DNA from: Ignavibacteriales bacterium
GTDB lineage: Bacteria > Bacteroidota > Ignavibacteria > Ignavibacteriales > Melioribacteraceae
Direction: 5' to 3'
DNA: 6,917 nt
Assembly: GCA_016929735.1 (NCBI GenBank)
Contig: JAFGID010000030.1
Location: 1-6,917, forward strand
The first letter of the stretch is position 1; every line of letters begins with the position of its first letter. The notes below the pieces were generated by a model. That model was given only the letters and a program-made list of their open reading frames with translations. It was not told the DNA's origin and did no database searches. A program made the translations under genes and the position numbers. Of this stretch, positions 1 through 6,917 are shown in pieces.

Positions 1-118
1 AAATGTTAGTAGGGAAGATATAATTAAGGGAGCTGAGGAACTAAATATACCACTTGATGAGCACATCCAATTTTGTATTAATGCACTGGATAATATCCAC
101 GATAAATTAGGATTGTAG
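1..118 (+). CDS. C-terminal end of a predicted HD-superfamily hydrolase (5' truncated by window)
   Basis: An open frame enters from the left edge (first full codon at base 2) and ends at TAG 116-118, giving 38 residues from NVSREDIIKGAEEL to DKLGL. The pattern SREDIIKGAEEL, PLDEHI, then a short helix ending in LGL resembles, from memory, the C-terminal helices of small HD-domain predicted hydrolases (COG2316 type). The HD metal-binding residues would lie upstream, outside the window, so no catalytic residue can be checked. It reads in the same direction as the T9SS genes but is separated from them by 162 bp containing a promoter candidate, so it is probably a separate unit. The family call rests on a short tail only; the reading frame and stop are more secure than the name. 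Confidence 0.6.
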   Translation, partial: NVSREDIIKGAEELNIPLDEHIQFCINALDNIHDKLGL

Positions 119-147
119 TCATTAATTAATATGACTTTTCAATTGAC

Positions 148-179
148 TTGACATTTTATGACCAACTTGATTAAATTTG
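148..179 (+). promoter_or_regulatory. Candidate promoter for the porU-porV-M6-like operon
   Basis: TTGACA at 148-153 is a perfect sigma70-type -35 hexamer. With a 17-bp spacer it is followed by TTAAAT (171-176), which matches TATAAT at four of six positions. Overlapping this, TTG (148-150), 21 bp, then TAAATTTG (172-179) matches exactly the Bacteroidetes primary-sigma pattern TTG-N17-23-TAnnTTTG. Either reading predicts transcription from about base 185 and a leader of roughly 95 nt before the GTG start. The repeat TTGAC at 143-147 directly precedes the -35. The region is very AT-rich, so chance matches are easier than usual; the combined fit and position make it the best candidate, but the start site is inferred. 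Confidence 0.5.
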
Positions 180-267
180 CCACAATAATTTTCAAAAAGT
201 GAGCTAATATTATAAAAAAAACATTACTATTTAATTATTAATTTTTTTTTTACTTTTTATATATTTC

Positions 268-271
268 GGAG
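268..271 (+). promoter_or_regulatory. Ribosome binding site fixing the GTG start of porU
   Basis: GGAG lies 9 nt before GTG 281. No ATG is available nearby in frame that would keep the signal peptide, and the GTG start gives a textbook one (MKYLALILII... ending at IFA|Q). The site therefore supports GTG 281 as the true initiation codon. Confidence 0.7.
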
Positions 272-280
272 ATAATAGTA

Positions 281-3200
281 GTGAAGTATTTAGCTCTGAT
301 TTTGATTATTTTCTCTCCTGCAATATTTGCACAAAATGATATATCAATATTATATTCCACTTCTAATTCAATTATAATTGAATACAGGCCTAATATTACG
401 GACATATCAGAGATAAGTGTTGATAATAAAAATTACGTTAAATTTGAATTAATAAATGGTCTGGTTGATGAAGATAATAATTATGGATTACCCCAAAATC
501 CATATCGTTTAATTAATCTAGGCGTACCTTCAGAATTTGGAAATACTATTGAAATTTTGGAATTGGATGAGGATAGTATTATTACGGGATTTTTAGCCCC
601 AATACCTTCTCCCTTTAAAATTGATAATTTTTATTTCGAAAAAAAATATCTGCAAAGTGATGAATACGACAATTATAAAAATGACGTACTCGTAACTTTT
701 AGTGATTTTGGTTATATTAGAAATTTACCAACACAAGGGGTAAAAATATATCCAATAAAATTTGAAGCTGATAAAGGAATAATAACTACATATAAACGAA
801 TTTTATTCAGAATTAATTTTTCAAAAATTAAAGGCGAACAAGAAATAATAAATGATGAAGTCCTATCACTTGAAATATTAAATTATGAAACTGCAAAGAA
901 CTGGGGTATTAAAAATCTATTTAAACAAAGGGATATATCTTCTTATTCAAATTTTTCGAGTGGTAGTTGGTATAAATTTTCTGTAATTGAAGAAGGAATA
1001 TATAAAATAGATTATTCTTTACTTCAATCTTTAGGAATAAATTTAAACACAATAGATCCACGAACAATAAAGATATTCAATAATGGTGGATATCAATTAC
1101 CAGAAAATATAGCTCAACAAAGACCAGATGGATTAATTGAAAATGCAATCGTAGTTGTTGGTGAAAATGATGGTTCGTTTGATTCAGGTGATTATATATT
1201 GTTTTATGGAAGAACGACTGATTTTTGGGAATATAATACTTCAAGCAATACTATAACAAGAAGTAAGCATTCATATTCAAAACAAAATTATTATTTTTTG
1301 ACCTTTGGTGGTTCAAATGGGAAGAGGATGGAAGCGAAGAATTCTTTAAATAATCCGAGTCCATTTATACAAACTAAAACCAAAGCTTATAAATTTTGGG
1401 ATGAAGATAAAATTAACATCGGAAAATCCGGCCGGAATTTTTTAGGTGATGAATTTTCATATTCAAACAAAATGAGAACATACACAAACCATCTTTCTAA
1501 TGTTATCCCAAGCACTACAATTAATTATAATCTAGTTTTTGTTAATGCCTCAACTACAAGTGTACTTTTAGAAATTAAAGAAAACAATAATTTAACTTAT
1601 TCACACTATGTAAATGGATTCTTACCAAATGCAGATTTATATGGTCGAAGACATACAGCGAATTTTCAATATAGTGGTAATTTGACAGATGAAAAAAGTC
1701 AGTTTCAGTTTATTTATAACTCTCCTTCAGATAACGTGAAGGGTTATATTGATTATTTTACAATTCAATACGAACAATATTTGAAAGCAAACAACAATTT
1801 TTTGCTTCTTTTTTCGGAATTAGTCAATGATGTGATTGAATATCAAATTTCTAATTTCTCATCAAATGAAATCTTTCTGTTCGATGTTTCTGATTTTTCA
1901 AATGTAAAGAAAATAATACCCAAAAATATAGCAGGTAATTCACTTACTTTTCAGGATAACGGTTCAACAAGTTATAGTTTAAAATATATTGCAGTGACTG
2001 CCAATTCGTTTTTAACACCAAACTCCTTTGAGCTTATAAATAATACAAATTTACGAAATTCAAATCCATCATCGGAATTATTAATAATATCCAACAAAAA
2101 TTTTCAAACTGAAGCAGAAAGATTAGCTAACTATAAGCGTAATGAGTCACCAAATAAACTCTCAACAATGTTAGTTTATGTAGATGAGATCTTTAATGAA
2201 TTTTCATGCGGTATGGTAGATCCTGTAGCAATACGAGATTTTCTAAAGTATGCATACGATAATTATTCTGGAACCGATAGACTTAGATTTTGCATCTTAT
2301 TAGGTGATGGTACGTATGATTTTTTTAATGTTGAGGGAATGAATAATAATTTTGTCCCAACCTATCAAACAAGTGAATCATTAAATAAAATTGGTGCTTA
2401 TTCAACTGATGATTTCTATACTTGGATAGTTGGAACTGATAAATATATGGATATTTCATTAGGCAGATTGACAGTAAATACTTTAAATGAAGCTGCTGTT
2501 TCTGTTGATAAAATCATTGATTACGAAAAAAACTCAAATATTGGTAACTGGAGAAATAGAATACTCTTGATAGCAGATGACGGACCTGCAGGTGATAAAA
2601 CAGATGGAGATGAACATACAAAACAATCGGAAAATATTTCCACTCGAATTCCAAATTATTTTGAGCAAAATAAAATATATTTGGTTGAATACCCAGAAGT
2701 TTTTACTGGTGAAGGAAGGCGTAAACCAGAGGCTAATACAGCAATAATTAATGGTATTAACAACGAATCGCTGATTACTAATTATATTGGACATGGTAGT
2801 CCATCACTTTGGGCTCATGAAAGAGTGTTTGAACAAGCAAAAACTTTATCGCAATTGCAAAATAGAAATTATTTTTTCCTTACAGTCCCATCATGCAGTT
2901 TTGGTTGGTTTGATAATCCAAAAGTGGTAAGTGGTACAGAAGAATTATTAATTATGCAAAGTGCAGGTATTATTGCAGGATTCTCATCCTCAAGGGTGGT
3001 TTTTTCTACAACTAATGCTTATCTGATGTATAGTTTATATTCTAATCTATTAGATAAAAAAGATCAAAATTATTTTTCTATTAGACTCGGCGATGCAGTA
3101 ATGCTTGCAAAAAATGCAAATGTAAGTCAGAATACAGAAAAATTCATTTTATTCGGCGATCCGACTATACGATTACATGAACCCAGGCTTGAATCAAAAA

Positions 3201-4276
3201 TCGATTCAGTAAATAATAAGAGTTTAGATTCTGTTATTTTTATCAAAGCTCTTGAAGATGTTAAAATATCAGGTACTATTAAAAATATGGATGGCTCTGT
3301 TAGAAATTTCGATGGAGAAACTGTTATCACAATTTATGATTCAGAGATTTCTAAAAGTATAAAAGAATTCTTTACTGATAGAAATAATGTAACAAGAACC
3401 TATATTCATAATTTCAAGAAGCAAGGGGGAGCTTTATTCAGAGGACGAGCATCAGTAAGAAATGGTAAGTTTTCAACTTCCATTACAATTCCAAAAGATA
3501 TTTCAAACGAAAACAGAAATGGTAAAATTGTGTCTTACTTTTACGACCAAACAATAGACGGAGTAGGATACTCGAATAATATAATTATTAGTGGAATTGA
3601 TACAACAAAAATATCTGATGGTAATGGACCAGATATAAAAATTTATTTTGATAATATTGAATTTGAAAATTCGTATCTTGTTGGCCAAGATTTTACTTTA
3701 TTTGTAAAATTAAGTGATAATGCGGGTATTAATACAACCGGATTAGGTGTAGGCCATAGATTGGAAGGTATTATTAATAATGATTACGAAAATGCAATTG
3801 ATCTAACAAATTATTTTATAGGTGAGTTAGATGCTGGTGGGAAAGAAGGAGTAATCAAATATGATTTCTATGGTTTTGAAACAGGTGATTATACAATAAA
3901 AATTAGAGCATGGGATATTTTTAATAATCTTTCAGAAGAGGAAGAATATTTTACTGTTGTAGATGATGGAAGAATTGTATTAAGGAACTTGTATAATTAT
4001 CCCAATCCATTCTCAGACTGGACATATTTTACTTTTCAGCACAACTTAGTGGAAGAAATAAATGTTTCAATAAAAATATATACAATTGCAGGAAGAATGA
4101 TTAAAGAAATAAAAAGTAATAATATCTTTGATAAATATGTTTTAGTAGAATGGGATGGTCGAGATGAAGATGGGGATATGCTCGCGAATGGGACGTATTT
4201 GTATAAATTAAATGTTGAAACAATAGATGGAAAATTTAAAGAAAACTTATTAGGCAAATTAGCCGTAATTAGATAA
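281..4276 (+). CDS. porU: Type IX secretion system C25-family cysteine sortase PorU
   Basis: PorU is the outer-membrane-associated gingipain-family (C25) sortase that removes the C-terminal signal domain of T9SS cargo and attaches the cargo to the cell surface. The 1331-residue product starts with a signal peptide (K2, hydrophobic 3-16, likely cut IFA17|Q18). The N-terminal beta-rich part holds the PorU block W230-Y-K...G239-I-Y-K-I-D-Y. The C25 domain spans about 600-965. It contains DPVAIRDF (from 647), GDGTYD (675-680), DDF (710-712), GRL (728-730), catalytic-type His838 in NYIGHG, catalytic-type Cys872 in PSCSFGWFDNP, and the closing FGDP (958-961). Next come Ig-like segments with GINTTG (1149-1154) and AWDIFNN (1210-1216), both typical of PorU. 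The C-terminus (from about 1230) is a FlgD-Ig/T9SS-type domain with NYPNPF (1239-1244), WDGRDEDG and a final LAVIR. Length is in the range expected for the family. Start is GTG with GGAG 9 nt upstream. porV follows after 26 bp. Both catalytic residues are present, so it is probably active. Confidence 0.93.
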   Translation: MKYLALILIIFSPAIFAQNDISILYSTSNSIIIEYRPNITDISEISVDNKNYVKFELINGLVDEDNNYGLPQNPYRLINLGVPSEFGNTIEILELDEDSIITGFLAPIPSPFKIDNFYFEKKYLQSDEYDNYKNDVLVTFSDFGYIRNLPTQGVKIYPIKFEADKGIITTYKRILFRINFSKIKGEQEIINDEVLSLEILNYETAKNWGIKNLFKQRDISSYSNFSSGSWYKFSVIEEGIYKIDYSLLQSLGINLNTIDPRTIKIFNNGGYQLPENIAQQRPDGLIENAIVVVGENDGSFDSGDYILFYGRTTDFWEYNTSSNTITRSKHSYSKQNYYFLTFGGSNGKRMEAKNSLNNPSPFIQTKTKAYKFWDEDKINIGKSGRNFLGDEFSYSNKMRTYTNHLSNVIPSTTINYNLVFVNASTTSVLLEIKENNNLTYSHYVNGFLPNADLYGRRHTANFQYSGNLTDEKSQFQFIYNSPSDNVKGYIDYFTIQYEQYLKANNNFLLLFSELVNDVIEYQISNFSSNEIFLFDVSDFSNVKKIIPKNIAGNSLTFQDNGSTSYSLKYIAVTANSFLTPNSFELINNTNLRNSNPSSELLIISNKNFQTEAERLANYKRNESPNKLSTMLVYVDEIFNEFSCGMVDPVAIRDFLKYAYDNYSGTDRLRFCILLGDGTYDFFNVEGMNNNFVPTYQTSESLNKIGAYSTDDFYTWIVGTDKYMDISLGRLTVNTLNEAAVSVDKIIDYEKNSNIGNWRNRILLIADDGPAGDKTDGDEHTKQSENISTRIPNYFEQNKIYLVEYPEVFTGEGRRKPEANTAIINGINNESLITNYIGHGSPSLWAHERVFEQAKTLSQLQNRNYFFLTVPSCSFGWFDNPKVVSGTEELLIMQSAGIIAGFSSSRVVFSTTNAYLMYSLYSNLLDKKDQNYFSIRLGDAVMLAKNANVSQNTEKFILFGDPTIRLHEPRLESKIDSVNNKSLDSVIFIKALEDVKISGTIKNMDGSVRNFDGETVITIYDSEISKSIKEFFTDRNNVTRTYIHNFKKQGGALFRGRASVRNGKFSTSITIPKDISNENRNGKIVSYFYDQTIDGVGYSNNIIISGIDTTKISDGNGPDIKIYFDNIEFENSYLVGQDFTLFVKLSDNAGINTTGLGVGHRLEGIINNDYENAIDLTNYFIGELDAGGKEGVIKYDFYGFETGDYTIKIRAWDIFNNLSEEEEYFTVVDDGRIVLRNLYNYPNPFSDWTYFTFQHNLVEEINVSIKIYTIAGRMIKEIKSNNIFDKYVLVEWDGRDEDGDMLANGTYLYKLNVETIDGKFKENLLGKLAVIR

Positions 4277-4302
4277 CAAATTATTTTATAAAAGGAGAGA
4301 AA

Positions 4303-5466
4303 ATGAAAAAGTTAATTTTTGTGATGCTCATTTTACCTGTTTTTTTTGGTCTAAGACAAGATATCATTGCTCAGGGAGAAGCAGCAGTTGTTTATTTATT
4401 AATTGCACCTGATGCAAGAGCAAGTGGAATGGGAGAAACTGGTACTGGTTTAGCGGATGGTTCAGCTGCGATGTTCTGGAATCCTGCTGGACTTGCTTTT
4501 CTTGATGGTATGGATTTCAGTTTTACGCACAGCCCTTGGTTACCGCAGTTTCATCTTGATTTATCCTATGAATATGCAACTTTTTATACATATTTGGAAG
4601 AGTTAAGTGGAACAATTTCATCAAGCATTACTTATTTCAATTATGGTGAGTTTAATCGGACAGGTGAGGATAGCCCAGAAATACTTGGTGTATTCCGTTC
4701 TTACGAAGCAGCATTAACATTAGGATATGCTACAAAGCTTTCTTCGGATTGGGGACTGGGATTGAATTTCAGATTATTCCATAGTCGTTTGGCAGATAAA
4801 CCTACAGGTGCTGAGAAAGGAGAGGGTGTTGCTACATCGGTCAGTTTTGATATTGGTGGTATGTGGCGACCTCAAGAATTGGACTTACCTTTGATCGGCG
4901 AATTCGGTGACAGATTAAGTATAGGTGCTAATTTAAGTAATATCGGTCCGAAAATATGGTATATTGATAGAGCTCAAGCAGATCCAATCCCAACTAATTT
5001 CAGATTGGGATTTGCAACAAGAATTATTCAGGATGAATTTAATTCACTTACTTATACTTTGGATTTTAGTAAACTTCTCGTTACAAAAAGAGATAGTGCT
5101 ACAGGAAAACAACCAGATGAATTTTATGAAGCAATATTTACAGCTTGGGCTGATCAATCTTTTGGTGAAGAAATTAGAGATATAGTTACTTCTATGGGAT
5201 TAGAATACTGGTATGGAACACCGGGTGATTTTATGTTTGCTCTAAGAGCAGGATTTTTCTATGAAGATCCAAGCTTTGGTAATAGAAAATTTGTTACATT
5301 GGGGGTTGGTGCAAGATATGATATGTATGGTGTAGATTTCAGTTATATTACAACGGATTTATTTAAAGATGGTGAAAACCATCCGCTTAATAATACATTG
5401 CGGTTTTCAGTAACCGTTGGTTGGGATAAAACTCCTAATCCGAAAGGATTTCCACGAGGGATATAA
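4303..5466 (+). CDS. porV: Type IX secretion system outer-membrane shuttle protein PorV
   Basis: PorV (LptO) is a FadL-like outer-membrane beta-barrel. It binds T9SS cargo as it leaves the SprA/Sov translocon and delivers it to the PorU attachment complex. The 387-residue product is close to the usual family length. It has a signal peptide (K2-K3, hydrophobic 4-17, likely cut IIA23|Q24). The PorV/PorQ N-terminal signature follows: ARASGMGETG from residue 38, then MFWNPAGL at 57-64. After that come alternating amphipathic strands with aromatic girdles, ending in LRFSVTVGW and a short tail PNPKGFPRGI. A strong Shine-Dalgarno (AGGAG, 4293-4297) sits 5 nt before the ATG. It lies 26 bp after porU and 2 bp before the next gene, consistent with one operon. 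It is visibly richer in G+C than porU: bases 4441-4500 have 30 G/C of 60, against 13 of 60 at 2041-2100. PorQ is the main alternative, but adjacency to porU and the full-length barrel favour PorV. Confidence 0.92.
   Translation: MKKLIFVMLILPVFFGLRQDIIAQGEAAVVYLLIAPDARASGMGETGTGLADGSAAMFWNPAGLAFLDGMDFSFTHSPWLPQFHLDLSYEYATFYTYLEELSGTISSSITYFNYGEFNRTGEDSPEILGVFRSYEAALTLGYATKLSSDWGLGLNFRLFHSRLADKPTGAEKGEGVATSVSFDIGGMWRPQELDLPLIGEFGDRLSIGANLSNIGPKIWYIDRAQADPIPTNFRLGFATRIIQDEFNSLTYTLDFSKLLVTKRDSATGKQPDEFYEAIFTAWADQSFGEEIRDIVTSMGLEYWYGTPGDFMFALRAGFFYEDPSFGNRKFVTLGVGARYDMYGVDFSYITTDLFKDGENHPLNNTLRFSVTVGWDKTPNPKGFPRGI
5456..5460 (+). promoter_or_regulatory. Ribosome binding site of the M6-like gene, embedded in the end of porV
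   Basis: GAGGG lies inside the last codons of porV (encoding PRGI) and 8 nt before ATG 5469. It fixes the start of the third gene and implies translational coupling, because ribosomes finishing porV stop 2 nt before that ATG. Confidence 0.65.
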
Positions 5467-5468
5467 AT

Positions 5469-6917
5469 ATGTTAAATACGAAATTAGTCGTTATTATTTT
5501 CTTTATTATTTGTAATTTATTTGGTCAAAAGTTTGTTGGCAATTTAAATCCTTTTCCATCGAATGAAAAATTACAAATTACAGACGATACTTTGAAAATT
5601 TTAGCTGTATTGGTTGAATTTCAGGAGGACAAATACGATGCTACTTTTGGAAATGGAAAGTTTGGTTCTATATACACGGGTGAAAATCAGACGAGAAAAG
5701 ATATATTAGATCCATTACCTCATGATAAAGCATATTTTTCTAATCATTTGAAATTTGCAGAAAATTATTTTCGAAAAGTATCGAAAAACAAATTAAATTT
5801 ATCTTATGATATACTTTCGCAGGTAATAACCGTTACAAAGGAGATGCGTGAGTATTCACCACTACCTGGTTCAAATGATTTTACAGCACTTGCAAACTTT
5901 TGTCAGGAAGTGTGGACAAAGATTGACACCGCAAACATGTTTTCTGATTTTAATGATTATGATTTATTCATTATTTTTCACGCTGGTGTTGGTAGAGAAC
6001 TTAACGTACCTGGAAGTATTGGAAATGAACGCGATCTGCCTTCATTGTATTTAAGCTTGAATGCGTTAAAGGAAATTTTCGGACAGCAATTTAATGGATT
6101 CCCTGTAAATAATGGAAATTTTCACATTACAAATACTATTATTTTACCTGAAACCGAATCTCGTGAACTGGAAACTATTGGGGGGAAATATTTAATTGAG
6201 CTGACGATTAATGGTTTAATTGTAGCTACGATTGCAAGTCATTTAGGCTTACCCGATTTATATGATACAGAAACTGGTCTCAGTAGGATTGGCAAATTCG
6301 GACTGATGGATGGTCAATCTATTTTTGCTTATATGGGATTATTTCCACCTGAGCCATCTGCCTGGGAAAAAATTTATCTTGGATGGGAAGTACCTTTGCT
6401 TTTATCTATCGGTGAACGTAATGTAAATGTTGTTAATCATCTAGTTTCTGGAGCAAACGATACAACGATATTAAAAATTCCTATCAATTCTAACGAATAT
6501 TATTTAGTTGAGAACAGAAAAAGAGATGCATTAAAAAATGGAAGCGTACTGACCTATATAGTTGATGGTTTACAATATTCAAAAACTTTCAAGAGGGATA
6601 CTACAGGTTATTTGTATTATGACGTTGATAGTGTATCAGGTGTAGTTATTGATGTAGACGAGTTTGACTGGGCATTGCCCGGATACGAATTAGATGATAG
6701 GATTGGTGATCCCTTTGAAGATATTGGTCTATTGATTTGGCATATTGATGAAAAAATTATTAATTCAAAAATTGATAAAAACGAAATAAATAATGATAAA
6801 AACAATTTAGGTGTTAGACTAATTGAAGCAGATGGTATTTTCGAGATTGGAGAGGAATTTTATACTATAATCGGTGATAGAGTTATTGGAGAAGGGACCA
6901 AAGAAGATACATGGTAT
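5469..6917 (+). CDS. Secreted M6 (immune inhibitor A-like) metalloprotease homologue with degenerate zinc motif; 3' end outside window
   Basis: The frame is open from ATG 5469 to the last base (483 codons, no stop), so the gene is truncated by the window. A signal peptide is clear (K5, hydrophobic 6-18, likely cut LFG19|Q20); there is no lipobox. M6-family features, in order: LAVLVEF (45-51); the ENYFRKVSKNKLNLSYDI block (98-115); LFIIFHAGVGRE (166-177); LGLPDLYD (259-266); Met-turn-like FGLMD (277-281); PSAWEKIYLGW (296-306); GLLIWHIDE (420-428); GVRLIEADG (448-456). Family knowledge: M6 enzymes bind zinc through HExxHxxGxxD. Here the first five positions are A253-T-I-A-S257, so both His ligands and the catalytic Glu are lost, while G260 and D263 remain. 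Frame and flanking residues are intact, so this is substitution rather than a frameshift. I infer a pseudoprotease of unknown role. It may carry a C-terminal T9SS sorting domain beyond the edge, which would make it a cargo of the system. It is 2 bp from porV and probably co-transcribed. Confidence 0.8.
   Translation, partial: MLNTKLVVIIFFIICNLFGQKFVGNLNPFPSNEKLQITDDTLKILAVLVEFQEDKYDATFGNGKFGSIYTGENQTRKDILDPLPHDKAYFSNHLKFAENYFRKVSKNKLNLSYDILSQVITVTKEMREYSPLPGSNDFTALANFCQEVWTKIDTANMFSDFNDYDLFIIFHAGVGRELNVPGSIGNERDLPSLYLSLNALKEIFGQQFNGFPVNNGNFHITNTIILPETESRELETIGGKYLIELTINGLIVATIASHLGLPDLYDTETGLSRIGKFGLMDGQSIFAYMGLFPPEPSAWEKIYLGWEVPLLLSIGERNVNVVNHLVSGANDTTILKIPINSNEYYLVENRKRDALKNGSVLTYIVDGLQYSKTFKRDTTGYLYYDVDSVSGVVIDVDEFDWALPGYELDDRIGDPFEDIGLLIWHIDEKIINSKIDKNEINNDKNNLGVRLIEADGIFEIGEEFYTIIGDRVIGEGTKEDTWY

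Larger units (their letters stand above)
119..280 (+). other. Intergenic leader region upstream of porU
   Basis: This 162-bp stretch has no credible gene. It is extremely AT-rich. It opens with a perfect 10-bp palindrome ATTAATTAAT (121-130), then a tandem TTGAC pair (143-152) that belongs to the promoter candidate. Further on are an A8 run (214-221), a small inverted repeat TTAAT-T-ATTAA (231-241) and a T10 run (242-251). The ribosome binding site for porU closes the region. No GC-stem terminator for the upstream gene is visible. Confidence 0.7.

Noticed and set aside
177..213. Second promoter TTGCCA (177-182) with TATTAT (208-213)
   Set aside because: The spacer is 25 bp, too long for a sigma70-type promoter, and AT-rich DNA yields such -10 look-alikes freely.
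214..251. Rho-independent terminator for the upstream hydrolase gene
   Set aside because: The possible stem is A/T only with no GC pairs, and it lies after the promoter candidate for porU, about 100 bp past the upstream stop codon.
2534..2794. Antisense open frame inside porU (also 3127-3330, 3503-3688 and 4036-4257 on the minus strand)
   Set aside because: These lie opposite a well-conserved domain-bearing gene, have no ribosome binding site or recognisable protein motif, and fit the chance openness of the reverse strand of an AT-rich gene.
4964..5185. Overlapping plus-strand open frame inside porV
   Set aside because: It is out of frame with the conserved PorV barrel sequence and its translation is low-complexity with no recognisable features.
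5848..6054. Overlapping plus-strand open frame inside the M6-like gene, and a minus-strand one at 6617-6805
   Set aside because: The frame beginning at 5469 carries a signal peptide and M6 motifs across both regions, so these are shadows.
6225..6242. A frameshift or pseudogene explanation for the missing HExxH
   Set aside because: The conserved residues before (FIIFHAGVGRE) and after (LGLPDLYD, FGLMD, WEKIYLGW) are all in one frame, with no stop to the window end, so the loss is by substitution.
1..6917. CRISPR arrays, tRNA/rRNA genes, insertion sequences, long direct repeats
   Set aside because: No regularly spaced repeats, cloverleaf sequence, transposase-like protein or terminal inverted repeats were seen. 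Nearly the whole window is occupied by four protein-coding genes.

Overview
The window is AT-rich Bacteria DNA carrying a core piece of the type IX secretion system (T9SS). That system is known from the Bacteroidota and relatives (Ignavibacteria, Kapabacteria and similar lineages). The strong AT bias, an M6-like protein with LGLPDLYD and WEKIYLGW signatures next to porV, and an HD-type hydrolase upstream make me favour an Ignavibacteria-like member of the Bacteroidota/Chlorobiota group. That placement is inference; family-level Bacteroidota/FCB membership is much safer than the class.

Layout, all on the + strand. (1) Bases 1-118 are the last 38 codons of a gene whose tail resembles small HD-superfamily predicted hydrolases (COG2316-like). 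(2) Bases 119-280 are a 162-bp intergenic region with a candidate promoter. It holds a perfect TTGACA hexamer that overlaps a Bacteroidetes-style TTG-N21-TAAATTTG pair, followed by an A8/T10-rich leader and a GGAG ribosome binding site. (3) Bases 281-4276 encode PorU, the T9SS cysteine sortase, with a GTG start. (4) Bases 4303-5466 encode PorV, the outer-membrane beta-barrel that shuttles cargo to PorU. (5) Bases 5469 to the window end are the first 483 codons of a secreted M6 (immune inhibitor A-like) metalloprotease homologue that continues past the edge.

The last three genes look like one transcription unit. The gaps are 26 bp and 2 bp, each gene has its own Shine-Dalgarno sequence, and no terminator or internal promoter is evident. 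Functionally, PorV collects cargo proteins from the translocon and PorU cleaves their C-terminal signal domain and attaches them to the cell surface. PorU keeps the expected catalytic His (H838) and Cys (C872) and its own C-terminal sorting-type domain.

The most interesting point is the third gene. Its M6 fold signatures are well preserved, but the zinc-binding HExxH motif reads A-T-I-A-S at residues 253-257. It is therefore probably a pseudoprotease, placed in tight translational linkage with the T9SS sortase/shuttle pair. It may be a T9SS cargo or an accessory factor.
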